Positions 1 to 13,600 of a stretch of 64,000 nucleotides of DNA are shown here, piece after piece (position 1 is the stretch's first letter; each line of letters begins with the position of its first letter). Under the pieces are notes generated by a model that ran no database searches, was not told the DNA's origin, and saw nothing but the letters and a program-made list of their open reading frames with translations. Both the position numbers and the translations under genes were made by a program. The stretch is from Ignelater luminosus (lineage: Eukaryota; Arthropoda; Insecta; Coleoptera; Elateridae): contig VTPC01005379.1 in NCBI GenBank assembly GCA_011009095.1, positions 1-64,000 of the forward strand, in the 5' to 3' direction.

Positions 1-3000
1 GAATATTTCCATGTTCCCTTGACTCGACTCCTAGTGGCTTCTAATTATTAAATTCGACGTTGAAAAAGCTTTTGAGAGAAGAATTCTTTAGTGTCGATAC
101 ACAAGGTGATAAGAGTTCTAATGACAAGGACACGAAATCTTTCAGTTTTCTTATATAATTTATCTCTTCATATAAATAACAAAATATGATATTTTTGTAT
201 CAATATCAAAGTTTGAATACAGAAGAGAAACTGATGAAAATCCCGCTATTAGAGTCCTTAGTCGGAGCAAATACATACAAAACAGAACATGTAGTACTTA
301 TATGTTAAAATACATAGTATATCCTGATAAATCTAAACAGTTATTTTGACTCGCTAGACAGAACTGATGACATTTGTTGTAACTAATTTACAAGATATCT
401 AAAAGACACTTAAATTTATTAGATTTTTTCTGAAGATATGTTTTTTTCACCAGACGCACTATATGTGTATAACTTGGTCATAGTCGCTACAGGTTTACAC
501 TACTTACAAAAAGGGTTTATCAAACACGGAACTCCAAATTAAATACTTACGCAAAACAAAGTGGTTGTCCAAACAAAAGATTGAAAGAAATTATAACGAA
601 AATACTGAATCCATGCGACTAACATTAACTTTCAAAAATATCAATCTGATCAAAAAAGGTCTTTAACCCCAATCATCAATTTGGTTCAATTTCAACGGAA
701 GGGGAAAGTTTTAAAAACAGTTTGTTTAAAAACATAAACATTTCGTAGGTCATTTTCAAAGTTCACATTCAACAAGAAAAATGATATGTTTAGAAGGAAA
801 ATTTCTTTCAAAAAGGTTTATAACCTGGCTATAATCTTCACGTCAGATCAGAATTAATGAACTCCGTCTTATCAACCACTTTTTTTCTTAGAATACGTTT
901 AGCGAAATATTAGGAAATTCGCAATATCAGAAATTTAATTTAACAGAGATATAAATAGCGATGTAATTTATTTCCCCTGAATTATTTATTACCAAAACAA
1001 TAAATTATAATTAATGAATGAATGTTTTTTAGGAAGTATTCAAGTCAGAGGTCAGAAAGTTTCTTATTTCTGTTAATAAATAAATGACATTTTCATGTTT
1101 GTATATTTTCAATGTATTGATAATATTTTTATTTTCATGGTTCAATAAAAATGACGTCGGTTTCCTAGCTGTTATCAATGTAAACATACTTTGTAGGACA
1201 TACTAATTTTGTTAAATGTTTATTGTAATATTGGGCCGAAATAGTACATGTGTACTTGCATAATGCAAAATGTGAAATTGGAAAAATTGTTCCATTTCAA
1301 ATTAGAAACTTTAAACGGTTGGTAACGTCAATAGATAATGATATCACAGTCTATTACCTTACGGAATAATAGACTGTGATGATATTGTGGGTATCTAATA
1401 ACATAGAAGTTTCTTTGTAGTGAATGTATTACCATTCTGTTACTTTTTTGCTTTTCTATTTTATAACTTTGTTTAGATTAGTTTAATACATGTATGGTAA
1501 ACTAATGAATAATTTAAAATTGTGATCGATAATTTACCTCGAACACATTAATGCATGCACTTAACAGAAAACAATACTAATGTTTTTCCCACATTATTGA
1601 GGAAAAGCATGAACTTTGTTTTTATCTATGTATTTATAGATATCGAGCAAGCTTTGTGTGTTTCTTTTAACAAATAAATGTAGAGTTGATCATTAATGTC
1701 GTTTTTAAACGGTGAAAAAGTAATTGAGTACTATATACATTAGAGGAAAATTAATTGCATGTTATTTCTTTGTTTGTTTTTCTACATATTGTAATTTATA
1801 TTATATAGTTTTCTTGGTCATGCAATGACATTTTAGTTGCATTTCTAAAACGTATCAATATCAAGGTTATCAATGGTATGGGTTTTTCTCCAATAGCATT
1901 CAAATCAAGACACTGCTTGAAGTTTACTAAATATTATTCCTTTTCGCAGTCAGTTTTTCAAAAATCAAAATAATTCCCTTAGGGTGCTTAGTGTAACATT
2001 TACAATATAGGTTATGACCCCGTTCTGCTGAAGCCAGGTAATATGGTGTAACGTAAACCTTGCGTTACTGTAAACAAATGAAGAAACTTCTAGGATCTCT
2101 GGGTCCTAGGCCAGCTGAACTCAAGTGGGTAGACTTGGGAGCGGGACGGCAAAGATTATACTTACAATAAAACACCAGGTAGTAATTAACCATCAACGTA
2201 TATTGAAATATCAAATAAATTTTAATTTGTATTTACAAATAAATTCCGAGTAACCACGATAGAACAGTTTCATACGAAAGAAAAAAATTGTTACTTTAGA
2301 AATAAAGCTAATATTGATAATTTTAATAGAACCAAAAGTTATAAGTTTCTATGCATAAAATTTACTACTTAAATCAATGAGCAATAGAAAATTGTTATAA
2401 CACTTTAACAACAGATTATGACCAAAAAATTAAGTAAAAGGATCTCCACTTTTAAAAAAAATAATTGAATTTTTGAATTTTAGATTAATAATGACAAAAA
2501 TTGTTAAATGAATAAACAAATTTTAAAGCATTTAAAAATTAGGAAATAATGGTAAAAGTTGACAAAAATAAGTCCAAGGTAACAATATAAAATTTACACA
2601 AATGTTATCATAAAGTACACCAGGCAAATAATCTCAAATTGTTCAAGCGCTAAGAGAAAAATCCAAACACCAAAGAAATGCCAATAAAAATCTCCGATAT
2701 CACAAAATAATTATTTGTATTAAACAGAGATTACAGAAATGAAATTTTCTAAAAGAACGAATTTAAAATCATTTCGGTGTACGATGAAATTTAAATAAAA
2801 AGTTAAACAATTAAAGCAAGATTCAGATAATCATTGAAGTATTAAATAAATCTTACTACAGTGAAGAAGGAAGCAGCTTTCGATCGAAATTTGCTTGCTG
2901 AAAGTGAAATACACCTGGAAAACAATGTTCAACAAAAAATCTTCAATTTAAATCCGAATAGTACATTAATCAAGAAAGTTAGATGGTATAAGCAAATTTT

Positions 3001-4641
3001 GAAATTACAGGTCAAACAAAAAAATTAAATTACAATGGGTTTTAATAAAAGTTTATGATCCTTATTAACATGAAGGGGTCACTAAATTGTTAAGCAAGGA
3101 TTTAATTAACCAAAAAAATTAATTGAACTGAATTAATTACTAGCACAAATTGGTACCGGATGGAACCTGAAATTTCTTTAAAAGTCGGGTTTTCGTAAGC
3201 GATTATCCTATCCGCTTCTGGGACTTCCGGTGAAATGTTTAAATTAGTTTAATGCTAGCTTGGGAATCCAGCATCCGTCGTTTCAGCAAATTGATGTCGA
3301 CACTCAATCACTCTCTGCAGTCACAGCTACTACCAGAAAACTTAAGGTATCATCAGGGCTTCCTGAGATGCCCGTGAAGAATTCTTTTGTGATTTTCACC
3401 ACCAGATTCGTGGGATCTAATAAAAAAAACTGGAGACAAGGAACAACCATTAGTTACGAAGACGCAAGGGATACGAGAAAAGAAAGTTAACTTACCCCTT
3501 GATAAAAAGGGTTTTTTTTTCTAAAGCTAGAGAAAGAAGTGCAGGGAACACTCACACTCTTACGTCTCGATTCTTTCTGTCTGGCCCGCTTATCGCATTC
3601 CCCCCAGAATTCGAAAGAGTTTACCGGTCCGCAGATTATCACCCTTCCCATGGAAGAAATAAACTTACTCGCAAAATAATGTATTTATACACAATCTTAA
3701 TAATTGGAATCTAGTTGCAAAGTAAAGAAATAAGTTGTATATACACGGTGTCTCATAAGGAAGGATGATGATATACCGTGAGATTTACCATGTGACGGAA
3801 GGTAACGATAAAAGACCGTTACAATGGATAGGTAGTTCTGAAAAGCAACTGTAATATAAGGAAGTCTTGCTTATTTACGGACCATTCCTTTAAATGAAAA
3901 TAGGCTCTGGTGTTAAAAATATTTTCCTTGGAAATCTGAATCAACTTAATTCATGACCGCATAAACTCATCATTGACCAAACATTTGCAAAGTGACAATA
4001 GTAAGAAACACAACGTTGACCAATTTCAGCCTTTTATAAGCCATGGATCTATACAACAGTTTTACCTACACTCCAAACCAAGTAACCATTTTCAAATTGT
4101 AAATGTTCCTGACAAGAACAGAACCACTCTACTGACTAAACTATTGAGTAGTTTGACGGCATTCGTGAATTGATCTCAGACTACCTATCCCTAGCATTCC
4201 CAAAAACAGACTTAAGATTTACAAATGACATTACTCGTTGACATTACTTTAAAACATCTTGTAATACAAGAAAGAAAGTTGTCTGTGCCATCAGCACATT
4301 CATATAGATAGATACTATTAGTTGATCCATATCATCAACCACCACATAAGCCACCACCAGTTTTCTTGTATTACACAGCATTCACCCAAAGTTAAAATTG
4401 GGTATTGTTCAAAATAATCACCATTACGGCAACTGTGATAAAAAATATTTAAAATCAATCCCTACCTAAATTATTACTTTAAGAAAGAAAAAAACAAAGA
4501 ACCATAACTCTCATAAACGTAGTTTTCTGCCCATGTCTACAACAAACTTTAATATCCCAAAGGGAAACTAACTACTAACTTCATATTAAATTTTCTATCT
4601 TTCATATTATTGATAACAACCAATAACTTGTTTGTTTTCAG
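1..4641. other. upstream flank / presumed 5' intron of the K2P gene, no exon recognised
   Basis: The region is AT-rich. The K2P exon at 4642 starts inside a codon, so at least one upstream coding exon with M1 must exist. I checked the GT sites here for a preceding M1 exon in the right phase and found none, so it probably lies before the window. A more GC-rich patch at about 3140-3660 has open frames of 60-76 codons but no recognisable motif. A short near-perfect hairpin lies at 1337-1386, and a 15 bp inverted repeat (arms near 4260 and 4365) lies upstream of the exon. Confidence 0.5.
1337..1386. repeat. short hairpin, about 18 bp stem
   Basis: The two arms contain cacagtctatt and aatagactgtg, separated by a loop of about 12 bases. 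The stem carries one small indel near its outer end. It is too short for a typical pre-miRNA and could be the core of a tiny foldback element. Confidence 0.45.
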
Positions 4642-7600
4642 GGCCTCGCGAATTGCAGCAAGCCGAAGACTTAGAATCCCTCCAAAAACATTTAGCAGTA
4701 AATTTAGCAACAGCGTTACGTCAATTTTCAGAAGTGTGGCCTCAGACAGTATATAAATATATGGCACAACATGAAACACTTCTTTTGGAAGCTGTAAGTG
4801 CCGGTTATGGAGAAGGTGGAGGTGGTAGTATTTGGACATATCCGGGATGTATTTTGTTTGCGGTTTCACTATTAACAACTCTTGGTAAGTAAAGATTATT
4901 TTACCATTCTTGTTTGATTAAGCAGTTAATTTTGGAAAACACAATGTCCAAAAATAAAATTCAGATAGTGTCGTTTTTCAAATCTGTAAGTTCTAGAATC
5001 TTGATAACATTAGAATTTTAACAATGAGTTCCCATAAAAAAAATACCAAGCTAGTGAAAGAAAGAGATGTATTTCAAAACTATTGCTAGACGAAATCATG
5101 TTTTTGGTAGCCTTGACTGAAAAGCTGTAGTCTTTCAATATTGCAGGTTAAATAATAAATACAATGGATGCTTGATATGTATCATCAAAGAACGATCCTT
5201 TGAATTACTGCTACTGTAGATATCGCAGTATTGTGTGCGCAATATGCTTGTAGACTGGATTAAATATGATTAGAAAACTGTCCCCACCACTACTTTTGGT
5301 AGCGTTGACAAACTTAACTTAAACTGAGTCTACAATTTATTAGACACTGAGTAAAATCTTTCGAGTTTTTTTTCAGTGGTAATAAGTCAGTTTGTTCACC
5401 CAATATGTCGTGGATACGATGAACAAAAACATACAAGATAAGATATTCTGGCCTGGCATGCTAATATTAATTTGGTTCGTGTAGTTCACAAACTTGAATT
5501 AATCCATTATCTCTACTTTTGGTCAATACTTAGTTTGTAGGTCAAAGATTCTGTTATTCTTTTCCAAATACGCTAGAGGTTCCAAAAGAAAGAGAGAAAG
5601 CGCAATAGCAATAGATAAGAAACTATAAATTTTGCTTTACATCGCCAATGTAACGACGCACAAATCCAAGGTTATACGAAATCGATGTAGCTTCGTCTTC
5701 CTCCTATGCTTTGGTAGAGTAGTATACATATATTGTTTCAGATGCCTTAACGTAATATAAAGGATTTTAAAAATACGTTACACCTCACTACTCATTGCTC
5801 TTTTCTCTTGAGACTAATCTGATCAGTAATAGTAAATTGGAACTTCAAGATTAATTGTGAATAATGTAAGCCTGGTCTGTAATTATAAATAAATTTAAGA
5901 AAGATTATCTTTATCAGATCTAGATAAAATCAATTCCGTTTAAAGTTTTTAACACGAAACACTTATCAGTTCGTCACATACATGCATATGTAAATAGCTC
6001 TTTTAACATGCAATAATCAGAATATGCTCATATAAAGTCTAAAAAATTCATTTCTACTTTTATTATAATCAATCTTTTTCTACCCTTTTTTAGAATTTAT
6101 AAATGTATTATAGTGTGTTCTATCAAAGTTGTCTACCTTAATAGGTACTTTTTTTACCAAATATACTAATAACGTAATATCACGATATGGTCTTGTGAGC
6201 TAATGATGGTCACATTTGCTGTTTGAAGAGAAACAAATAAATCTGTGTAATTATATAGATATATACATGTCCATTCATAAACATTACAGTGTGGGTCCTT
6301 GTAGGTATTTTGTCACGCTAACATGATAACAGTCAAGGGCGTTTACGACGTCCTTGATAAAAACGTAATATAAGCAAATGACGTCATTAGTGATGGGAAT
6401 TTAAATAACTGAATATTCAAACATTCGAAGAGTAAAATGAATATAAATTGGAAAAATAGTTTTTTTTTGTATTATCGAGTCTATACCTACTTAATTACCT
6501 GCAAGAAATGGGTGTTAAAGGCTATGCATTCTATTGTTTCATTACAAGTTTTGTTATATGCGTTAAACTTTAATTATCAAGTCCATAAAAGCGTTGTCTT
6601 GAAAATCAGATAATAGCCAATAAGTAATAGTTTTTACATCATCATCACAATTATTAAACTTGGGTCCATTGATTCAAAGTTAGGTACTTTACTTCACTTT
6701 TATGATAGAATTTTCCTTTAGCTTGTGACCCTAAGCAGTTTTATGTGTTTTGAATGTTTTTGTGAAGATCAAAATTACACAAGCAATTGTCCAAACAACA
6801 GCCTTTCGTACTGACGTCGTGAAATCAAGACTTTCTGCTGGCTTGTAGATTTTTTTTGTAGTGTTCGATTTTCTGATATTTGAATATTTTTATTGTTGAA
6901 AGCGCCACACGTCTTAAGTATACGCCGAATATGCTACATACTACATTCCTAAAATTATTTAGAAGCGCTAATGTTGCTATTGCAAAATACCAACACTTAC
7001 AACTTTTGTTACTGCGCACGCCTCGAACAAAAAATAAGAAAATAGTTGTGAACACTAAGTTCAAAATTACCATCTTCAATTACCTTCCAGACTCTGCTTC
7101 CTGAAACACCTTGCATAAAGAGCTGATGCTAGCAGACAAGTCTGATTAATGACAAATTGCATTCAACAACCTTTGTAACCCTAAAAGTTTAGACTACCAC
7201 TGTGAAGACATTGCCTAACTAGGTTTTGCTTAGAGACAAATAAAGAGGAATATTCATACTGACTTCATTGAGATCTTGATATGCAACCAAGTCTTCATAG
7301 TAGAAAAATATTAATCTATCATAATACCATAACACTATTCTCCGACCATTTCATTACGAATAAATGGGTAAGAATGAAGTCATGAATCATAAATACTGTT
7401 CAATCACTACTATCTAGTATGTCCTTACTTGCATAAAACAGCAAAGTTCTTTTCCTTAATTTATTATAAATTTCAACCTAGTAGGCATTTGACTTTTTGC
7501 TGAGTTCTCCTTCCTTTTGGAAATCCTTAAATTTAATCTGAACTTTCTTATCCATTTTGCCTGTGCACCTTTCCAATGATTTCCAAGTGCTGAAACTTCT

Positions 7601-10600
7601 AAGATCGACTCACTCCACCCTTGAAGGGTCCAAAACTCTCCGGTAGCATCTTTGATGAATACAAAGAGTTTGATTGGACCAAAACTACCAATCAACTTGA
7701 AAACTATGATTAATCCAAAAAGCTTACTGAACTGAGAAATCTAACTAACTAGCGGTTAAAATGATCTGAAAAGTCCAACTCACCCCAGAAGTTGAAGAAA
7801 CTGAATGTACCAATTTTTAAAATGAGGTTCGGTCCAAATTTACGAATCAAAACCCTGAAGGTCTTTCATTCTTGGAATCTATTTTAGACCCCAATTGGCT
7901 AGAACAATTCGGTATTCGGTTTCTAAATAGCAGAAAACAAATATAAGGACGTTATTCTCCGGCGAAAAATAAGAAACAAACCTAGATAAGATTTTTTCCG
8001 AAAACGTTCCCCTGTGGAGCTACACCACCTTAAAGTTTTGCTTAAAAAGGCGGTTTTTTTCAATAATTCCTCAACAGTTTATCTTGCAGCAATAAAATTT
8101 GATACGCGTACAGAAACTGATTTTGTTATAAGGGTGATTTTGGAGATAGGAAGTCGCTTTAATCTCTAGAATTCATTTGTCTACAGAAGCGTCTGAAATC
8201 TAATGCAGCCATTACATAGCCTGTTTTATTTGGAAATAATCTTGCTTCAGTTATTTTCGTAAACATGCAAATTTCTGTATATAATGTGAAGAACGATCTC
8301 CACCCTTCAAACACTCTTTTGGAACAAAAATAGTTTTGATAGATTAACTACAATTTTGGCTTTGATAAGTAGTGTATACATACCAAATCTCGTTACTGTA
8401 CAAAGCTGTTGCGGAGTTATTAGAAAAAACATCACCTTCTTTAGCAGAACTTTAAGACATCGTAACTCCACAGGAGAGCGTTTTGGGCAAGATTTTATCT
8501 AGGCTTTCTTCTTATTTTTCGCCGTAGAATAGTGTCCTTATAGTTGTTCCATGCAATTTTAAAACACTCTGCATTATTTTCACCCTATATAAATTGTGAT
8601 AATGTCAGATAGACACAACAGTTATGTAAGTTATTTGTATTTAAAGGTTAACATTCTTAGGGTGAAGCAAGATTACCATTTTCAAACATCTGGTAATGCA
8701 AAGCATAACCACAACGAACTCTGTTTTGTTACTTTTTTTCAAACTTCGGAGGCCATTTTGACCAAGTTCCCGATGTGATATCACAAAACCAAAAGTATAC
8801 GTTTGTTTTATTTTTTGATGTAGAATACGATTCTAAAGTAAAAAAAAAAATTTGAAAATTTTTTAATTTTCGGCGGCCATTTTGACCATGTCCCCGAATA
8901 GTTATCAAAAAACGAAGACACCACGTGGTCTTTAGTTTTTGATGTAGAATCTAAGTCTGAAGTCAAAATTTCAAAATTTGACAAAAAATGCGACAGACAG
9001 ACAGACAGACAAACAGACTTCGCAAATTCAGTAACGACTCCTTCGGAGTTCGTTGAAAATCAATCAAAGTACATTACGTTGTTTTTAGATGAAACGTAGC
9101 CATGGAAACCTGAAAGTTGGAGTTGCATGAACAGAATACAAAATTGTGTTACTACCCTGAAAAGCAAAAAGGCCCTAACTCAAGAAATAAGCCAGTCAAT
9201 ATCGACATAAGTCATCGCAAAAATTAAGGTAGTTCTGATTTTCTAATATGTTGTTAGAACCCCTACGGGTAGTATAAATCCAGATTTGCAACCCCAAAAA
9301 ACCTGTGCTACCTGCGTAGTGACCAAAAAACAGAGAAATTTCCGCACTTCTTTTGGTTTTTTGATCATATCTCCTAAACTATGTGTTCTACCAAAGATGT
9401 TATTCATATCTTTTTTAAAGAAATTTGAGACTAAGATGGGCTCTGTAGGTCCATTAGTTACCGAGATACGGCTTTTTAGATTGGAAACTGTTTTCTGTTT
9501 TTGTTTTTCTTCGTCGTCGTCGTCCATATCGATCGGCGTACAATTGGCGCAATACTAGCCTCTGCAAAACCTGCAGAGTACCGAACATGTTAGGCTCCCT
9601 TTTCGGCAAGTGCATGCCCCAGAGCACCCTTTTTTTGCACTTGCACGACAGCATTTTCAGGAACGATTGAGAGGCTGGGGCTATTGTCGTAGTGATGGTG
9701 AGTAGTCCTAGATCGCTGGTGGACCAACCTCAGTCGTATGGGTTTTTTCCACCCCCAACCATGTCTGTACTTGACAGTAAGTGTGGAACGCGTGGTACTT
9801 TGCAGCGTCTTTGGCGGGGGGGAGGAGGCGAGCAAGGTTCACTTTGGCTGTGGCTGCTGACTTGAGGAAGCACGTGTAACGGAAACTGTTTAGAGACTTG
9901 GCGTCATCTCCTCCATAGATAGCCACGAGAAGCTTCTCACCTAGCGCTATCGCTTCCTGGCTGGAATCTGGTTGCAAAAATATTTTCGCCAGCTCTATCA
10001 AGTGGGGGCTTTTTCTGCAAAACACAGCACCATTTTGTCTTCCCCTGCCAGAATAGGGTAGAGGTGGTGTCACAGCCACTGAAGGCGTAAAGAAATAGCG
10101 CGAATCCTTGAGTGTATTCAAGATCTCCACAGGCGAATGAGGTGGTGGAAAAATGGATGCACCCAGACCCACCTATCGCTTTCCTGGAAGTACTCGTTCT
10201 TAGAGGTGAAATCCAAGCCAATAAATCCACAGCCTCCCCAATCACTATGACATTTTCATAGGATGAACTGAGAGAACAGTCCTGACGATATCTGCGTCAG
10301 CGTCTTCTGCAGATTGTTTGGTCTCAATCCCCTGTTTATTGAACTCAGTGCAGAGCATTTCAATCAGACGGCGTTTGTTTTGGTCATTGGCAAGTACTTT
10401 TTCTTGGGGTACTTTAATTAGTGTTAACTCCTCAAACTGTATTATACTGGTAGAGAAACCAGCATAGCGACGCAAACGTTTAGCTATTTTTCTGCTCCTG
10501 AAGGCTGCATCCTCTGGGTACCCGTCGAAAACCACTGCAACATTTCTCCCAAAATGGTTGAACACGTAGCTGACGTATCCTGCCACAATTGCTCTGACTG

Positions 10601-13600
10601 AGTCATTGCGATGCGAGACAACCTTATGGATCAGATAACCACCATCCACCACGATGAATGTTGTGTTTCCTGCGATGATGTTGTCAGGGAGTGGAGTGAA
10701 TGACGAGTAGAAAGATGACTTTGTTCCTTTTCGCATCCCCTCTTCAGTGAAAAGTGACAATGGGTATGGCGCCAGCTCATCTGATTGTTTGGTGATGCAG
10801 ACCCTCTGAAAAATCGTAAGAGCGTCTACATCAACTCTCTTATTGACCACTTTCACTGAGCTGGTGATGGTTGCCAAGGTGTTTACTTTTTCCTTCCGTT
10901 TAAATTTTACCGTTCCAAACGCGGTACCAACAATTTGCTTCACACTTTCAGCTCCTAGTTCTTGGGCCAAGTGACAGTTGATCTCAGCACCTTCAACAAT
11001 GCCACTAGCGATGGAACGTAGGTGGTCACTCACTGGGAATGAGGGGTGGGTACTGAACCACGTCTTCAGAAGAAAGAGGGCAATATCTTTTTATTGGAAT
11101 TAATTCTTTATAATTTTGTATTTATCAGGGCTTTTGAGCGATAAAATCTAGGAAATAAAAATTCATTTAGAAAGGGTGCTTTGGTATTTGGCCATTTTTG
11201 AGAAAACTATTTGGCCATTTTTAAGAAAACTATTTGGCCTACGGACACCATCTTGCAGTTAAATTAAAGCTAATTAAATTTCCTAAAAATTCTATTCAAT
11301 AGCTTTTATTGTAGGACCAGTCTTTTTGCCAGTATTTAGCTCCAAACATGACCGTAACGAAAATATGTCACATTTTCGAAAAAATTGCCAATCTTTGAAA
11401 AGCCGTATCTCGGTAACTAATAGACGTACAGAGCCCCCCTTGGTCTCAAATTGTGGAAAATTTAATCTTATTTAAAAATTTCGGTAGAACGCACAGTTTA
11501 GAAGGTATGATCACAAAACCAAAACAAGTGCGAAGATTTCGCTGTTTTTTTGACCACTATGTAGGTAGCACAGGTTTTTCGCGGTTGCAAATCTGGATTT
11601 ATACTACCTGTAGGGGTCCTAACAACATATTAAAAAATTAGAACTACCCTAATTTTTGCGATGTTTGCCTGTTTTTACGTCGGTATTGACTGACCTAAAA
11701 TAAGCAAAACTTAGTTTATGTCAAGCAAAATACCTTATCTTTGAAAATAGATGATATCAACTAATATTTAAAATGCCCTATCCTACATAACAATGTGAAC
11801 AAAGCCAAACACATTTTACTCAATATCTCAAAACTATAATTTTCAGAGTTAGGGATTTATTGTTTTGCAAGGCAGTATAAACGCGGCTTTTTATGTTAAA
11901 ATGACTTGGACATCCCTTTTGAAGGTCACCATAACTGTTCCTGCTGTTGCAAAGCAGCAGTCATTGTAGGTTTGTGCCTTTTTGGCCTAATTGAAGTTTG
12001 ATATTTGGAAGAGGTGGACGCTGTATGTGATCAAGGAATAGGATAGGACGGGTTTGATAGCAAACTTAATATAAAACTTCATACAAAATCAGTCTGGAGA
12101 AAATTTTGGAGGGATCTGCAACTAGATCCTGTCTTCTAACCAGTTGCCAGTTTTCGTCAGCCTCACCGCTGTTGTTGTTGCAAAAGCATCACGCCGAGCA
12201 CACCCACTCATACTACAAATGCACCGCGGCCCATCATTTATTTATTGCTTAGTATGCTACCAGATACCTAGTCTTCTGCAATGTCAAGTATTTTTCCAAA
12301 TTGAATTTGGAAGGCATACATCGTTCTCAATGTAACAAAGATGTCGCCACATCGCTTCAAACTTAACAAATCAAAAGCATAGCCAGCACAAAATGAGGTA
12401 TTTAAGTTTAGACCTGGGGTCTTAGGTTGCAAAATAAAAGTCTGTTTCTAAGTCAATCTTTTTAGTGTTAGGTGAAGGGAAAGAAGTCTCTAAAGACCTC
12501 AAAGCTAAAGCTAAGACTGAGGGTATTTTTCAAGTTGTCTTAGAGATCGGTTCAGTCAGTTTTATTTAAAAAAAGATTTTGTTTGAAATTTCAGACTCAG
12601 TCTAGACTCATTTTAATTTTGTCTTAGAAGTTGACCCATTACATGATGAATGGAAGATAGGCAACAGAATGCCTACCTTCACTACACTGTCCCGAGTTAT
12701 CTATCAACTTTCAAAAAATGAATACTGAACATGATTTGTGAGAAATTTAGTCCTGTTTATTTTTTTTGCATAAAAGAATTTTTATTGTAGGATGCACCTA
12801 TTCCAAGATATCTGCAATATACTATTCCGATACTGGTTTCAAGGTCGCAGAATTAATATGTTATTTGAGGTCCTGGAACTAATCAAATCCTCTAATTATT
12901 TCTAGATAAAACTAGACCAAATTCAAACACTACTCTGCCGGTTCTCTTCTGCAGTATATTAAACAAAAGAAATAAGGTTATCTATGTAATAGCATCTGCA
13001 ATCAGGGCCAGCTGAAGAGCCGGGTTTGCGGGGCAACTGCCCAGGGCCTCGTGCCTTGAGAGAAAAATAATTAATTCTTTGTATCGATATGTTCAGAAGT
13101 TCAGAACAAAACTTCCAGCCGGCTCTGTCTGCAATGCTTTTTTAGATTAAACAATCCATTAAAACAGGAATATAAATAAAAATAAGAACACATCTAAAAT
13201 CTCAAACTGTAATAAGAAATATTTCTTTTAATATTTGCTTTTTGTTTGTTATAGGATTTGGCGCTCCAGTACCAAGAACACCGCTGGGACGTGGAGCAGC
13301 AGTGTTATTCTCAGCAATAGGAATACCTCTTCACTTTCTCCTGATTTTAAATGTTGGAAATCTTGCAGCTGGAAAACTGCAATTATTTATTAATCGTCAT
13401 ACAGACTCTAATATACCTCTACATAATGAAACAACTCACACTCAATCACGTTTGATAAAGTGGTTTCCATTTCTATCAGTTTTACTTTATTATACATTAG
13501 GTGCTATATTGTTTGGATTTGTAAGACAAAGGGGTGTAGTCGATAGTCTAATGTTTCCTCTAGATTTCACAGCAGCTGGTGGTGTTGCAAAAACATCAGC

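Larger units (their letters stand above)
4885..9144. other. K2P intron, 5' half
   Basis: This is the first 4.3 kb of an 8.4 kb intron. Up to 7940 I see only AT-rich sequence with short spurious open frames. Two annotated repeats follow (7944-8545 and 8680-9010). No gene on either strand is supported. Confidence 0.6.

Noticed and set aside
2078..2170. ATG frame MKKLLGSLGPRPAELKWVDL in a locally GC-rich spot
   Set aside because: Only about 30 codons, no family resemblance and no adjoining exon.
3260..3714. Two open frames of 76 and 71 codons in a GC-richer patch
   Set aside because: No family motif, no good start (one begins at TTG), and no splice link in phase with the K2P exon at 4642.
4549..4878. 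109-codon minus-strand open frame
   Set aside because: It is the antisense shadow of the K2P exon 4642-4884.
6825..7104. Overlapping frames on both strands of 74-84 codons
   Set aside because: No family resemblance, and overlapping open frames on opposite strands are expected by chance here.
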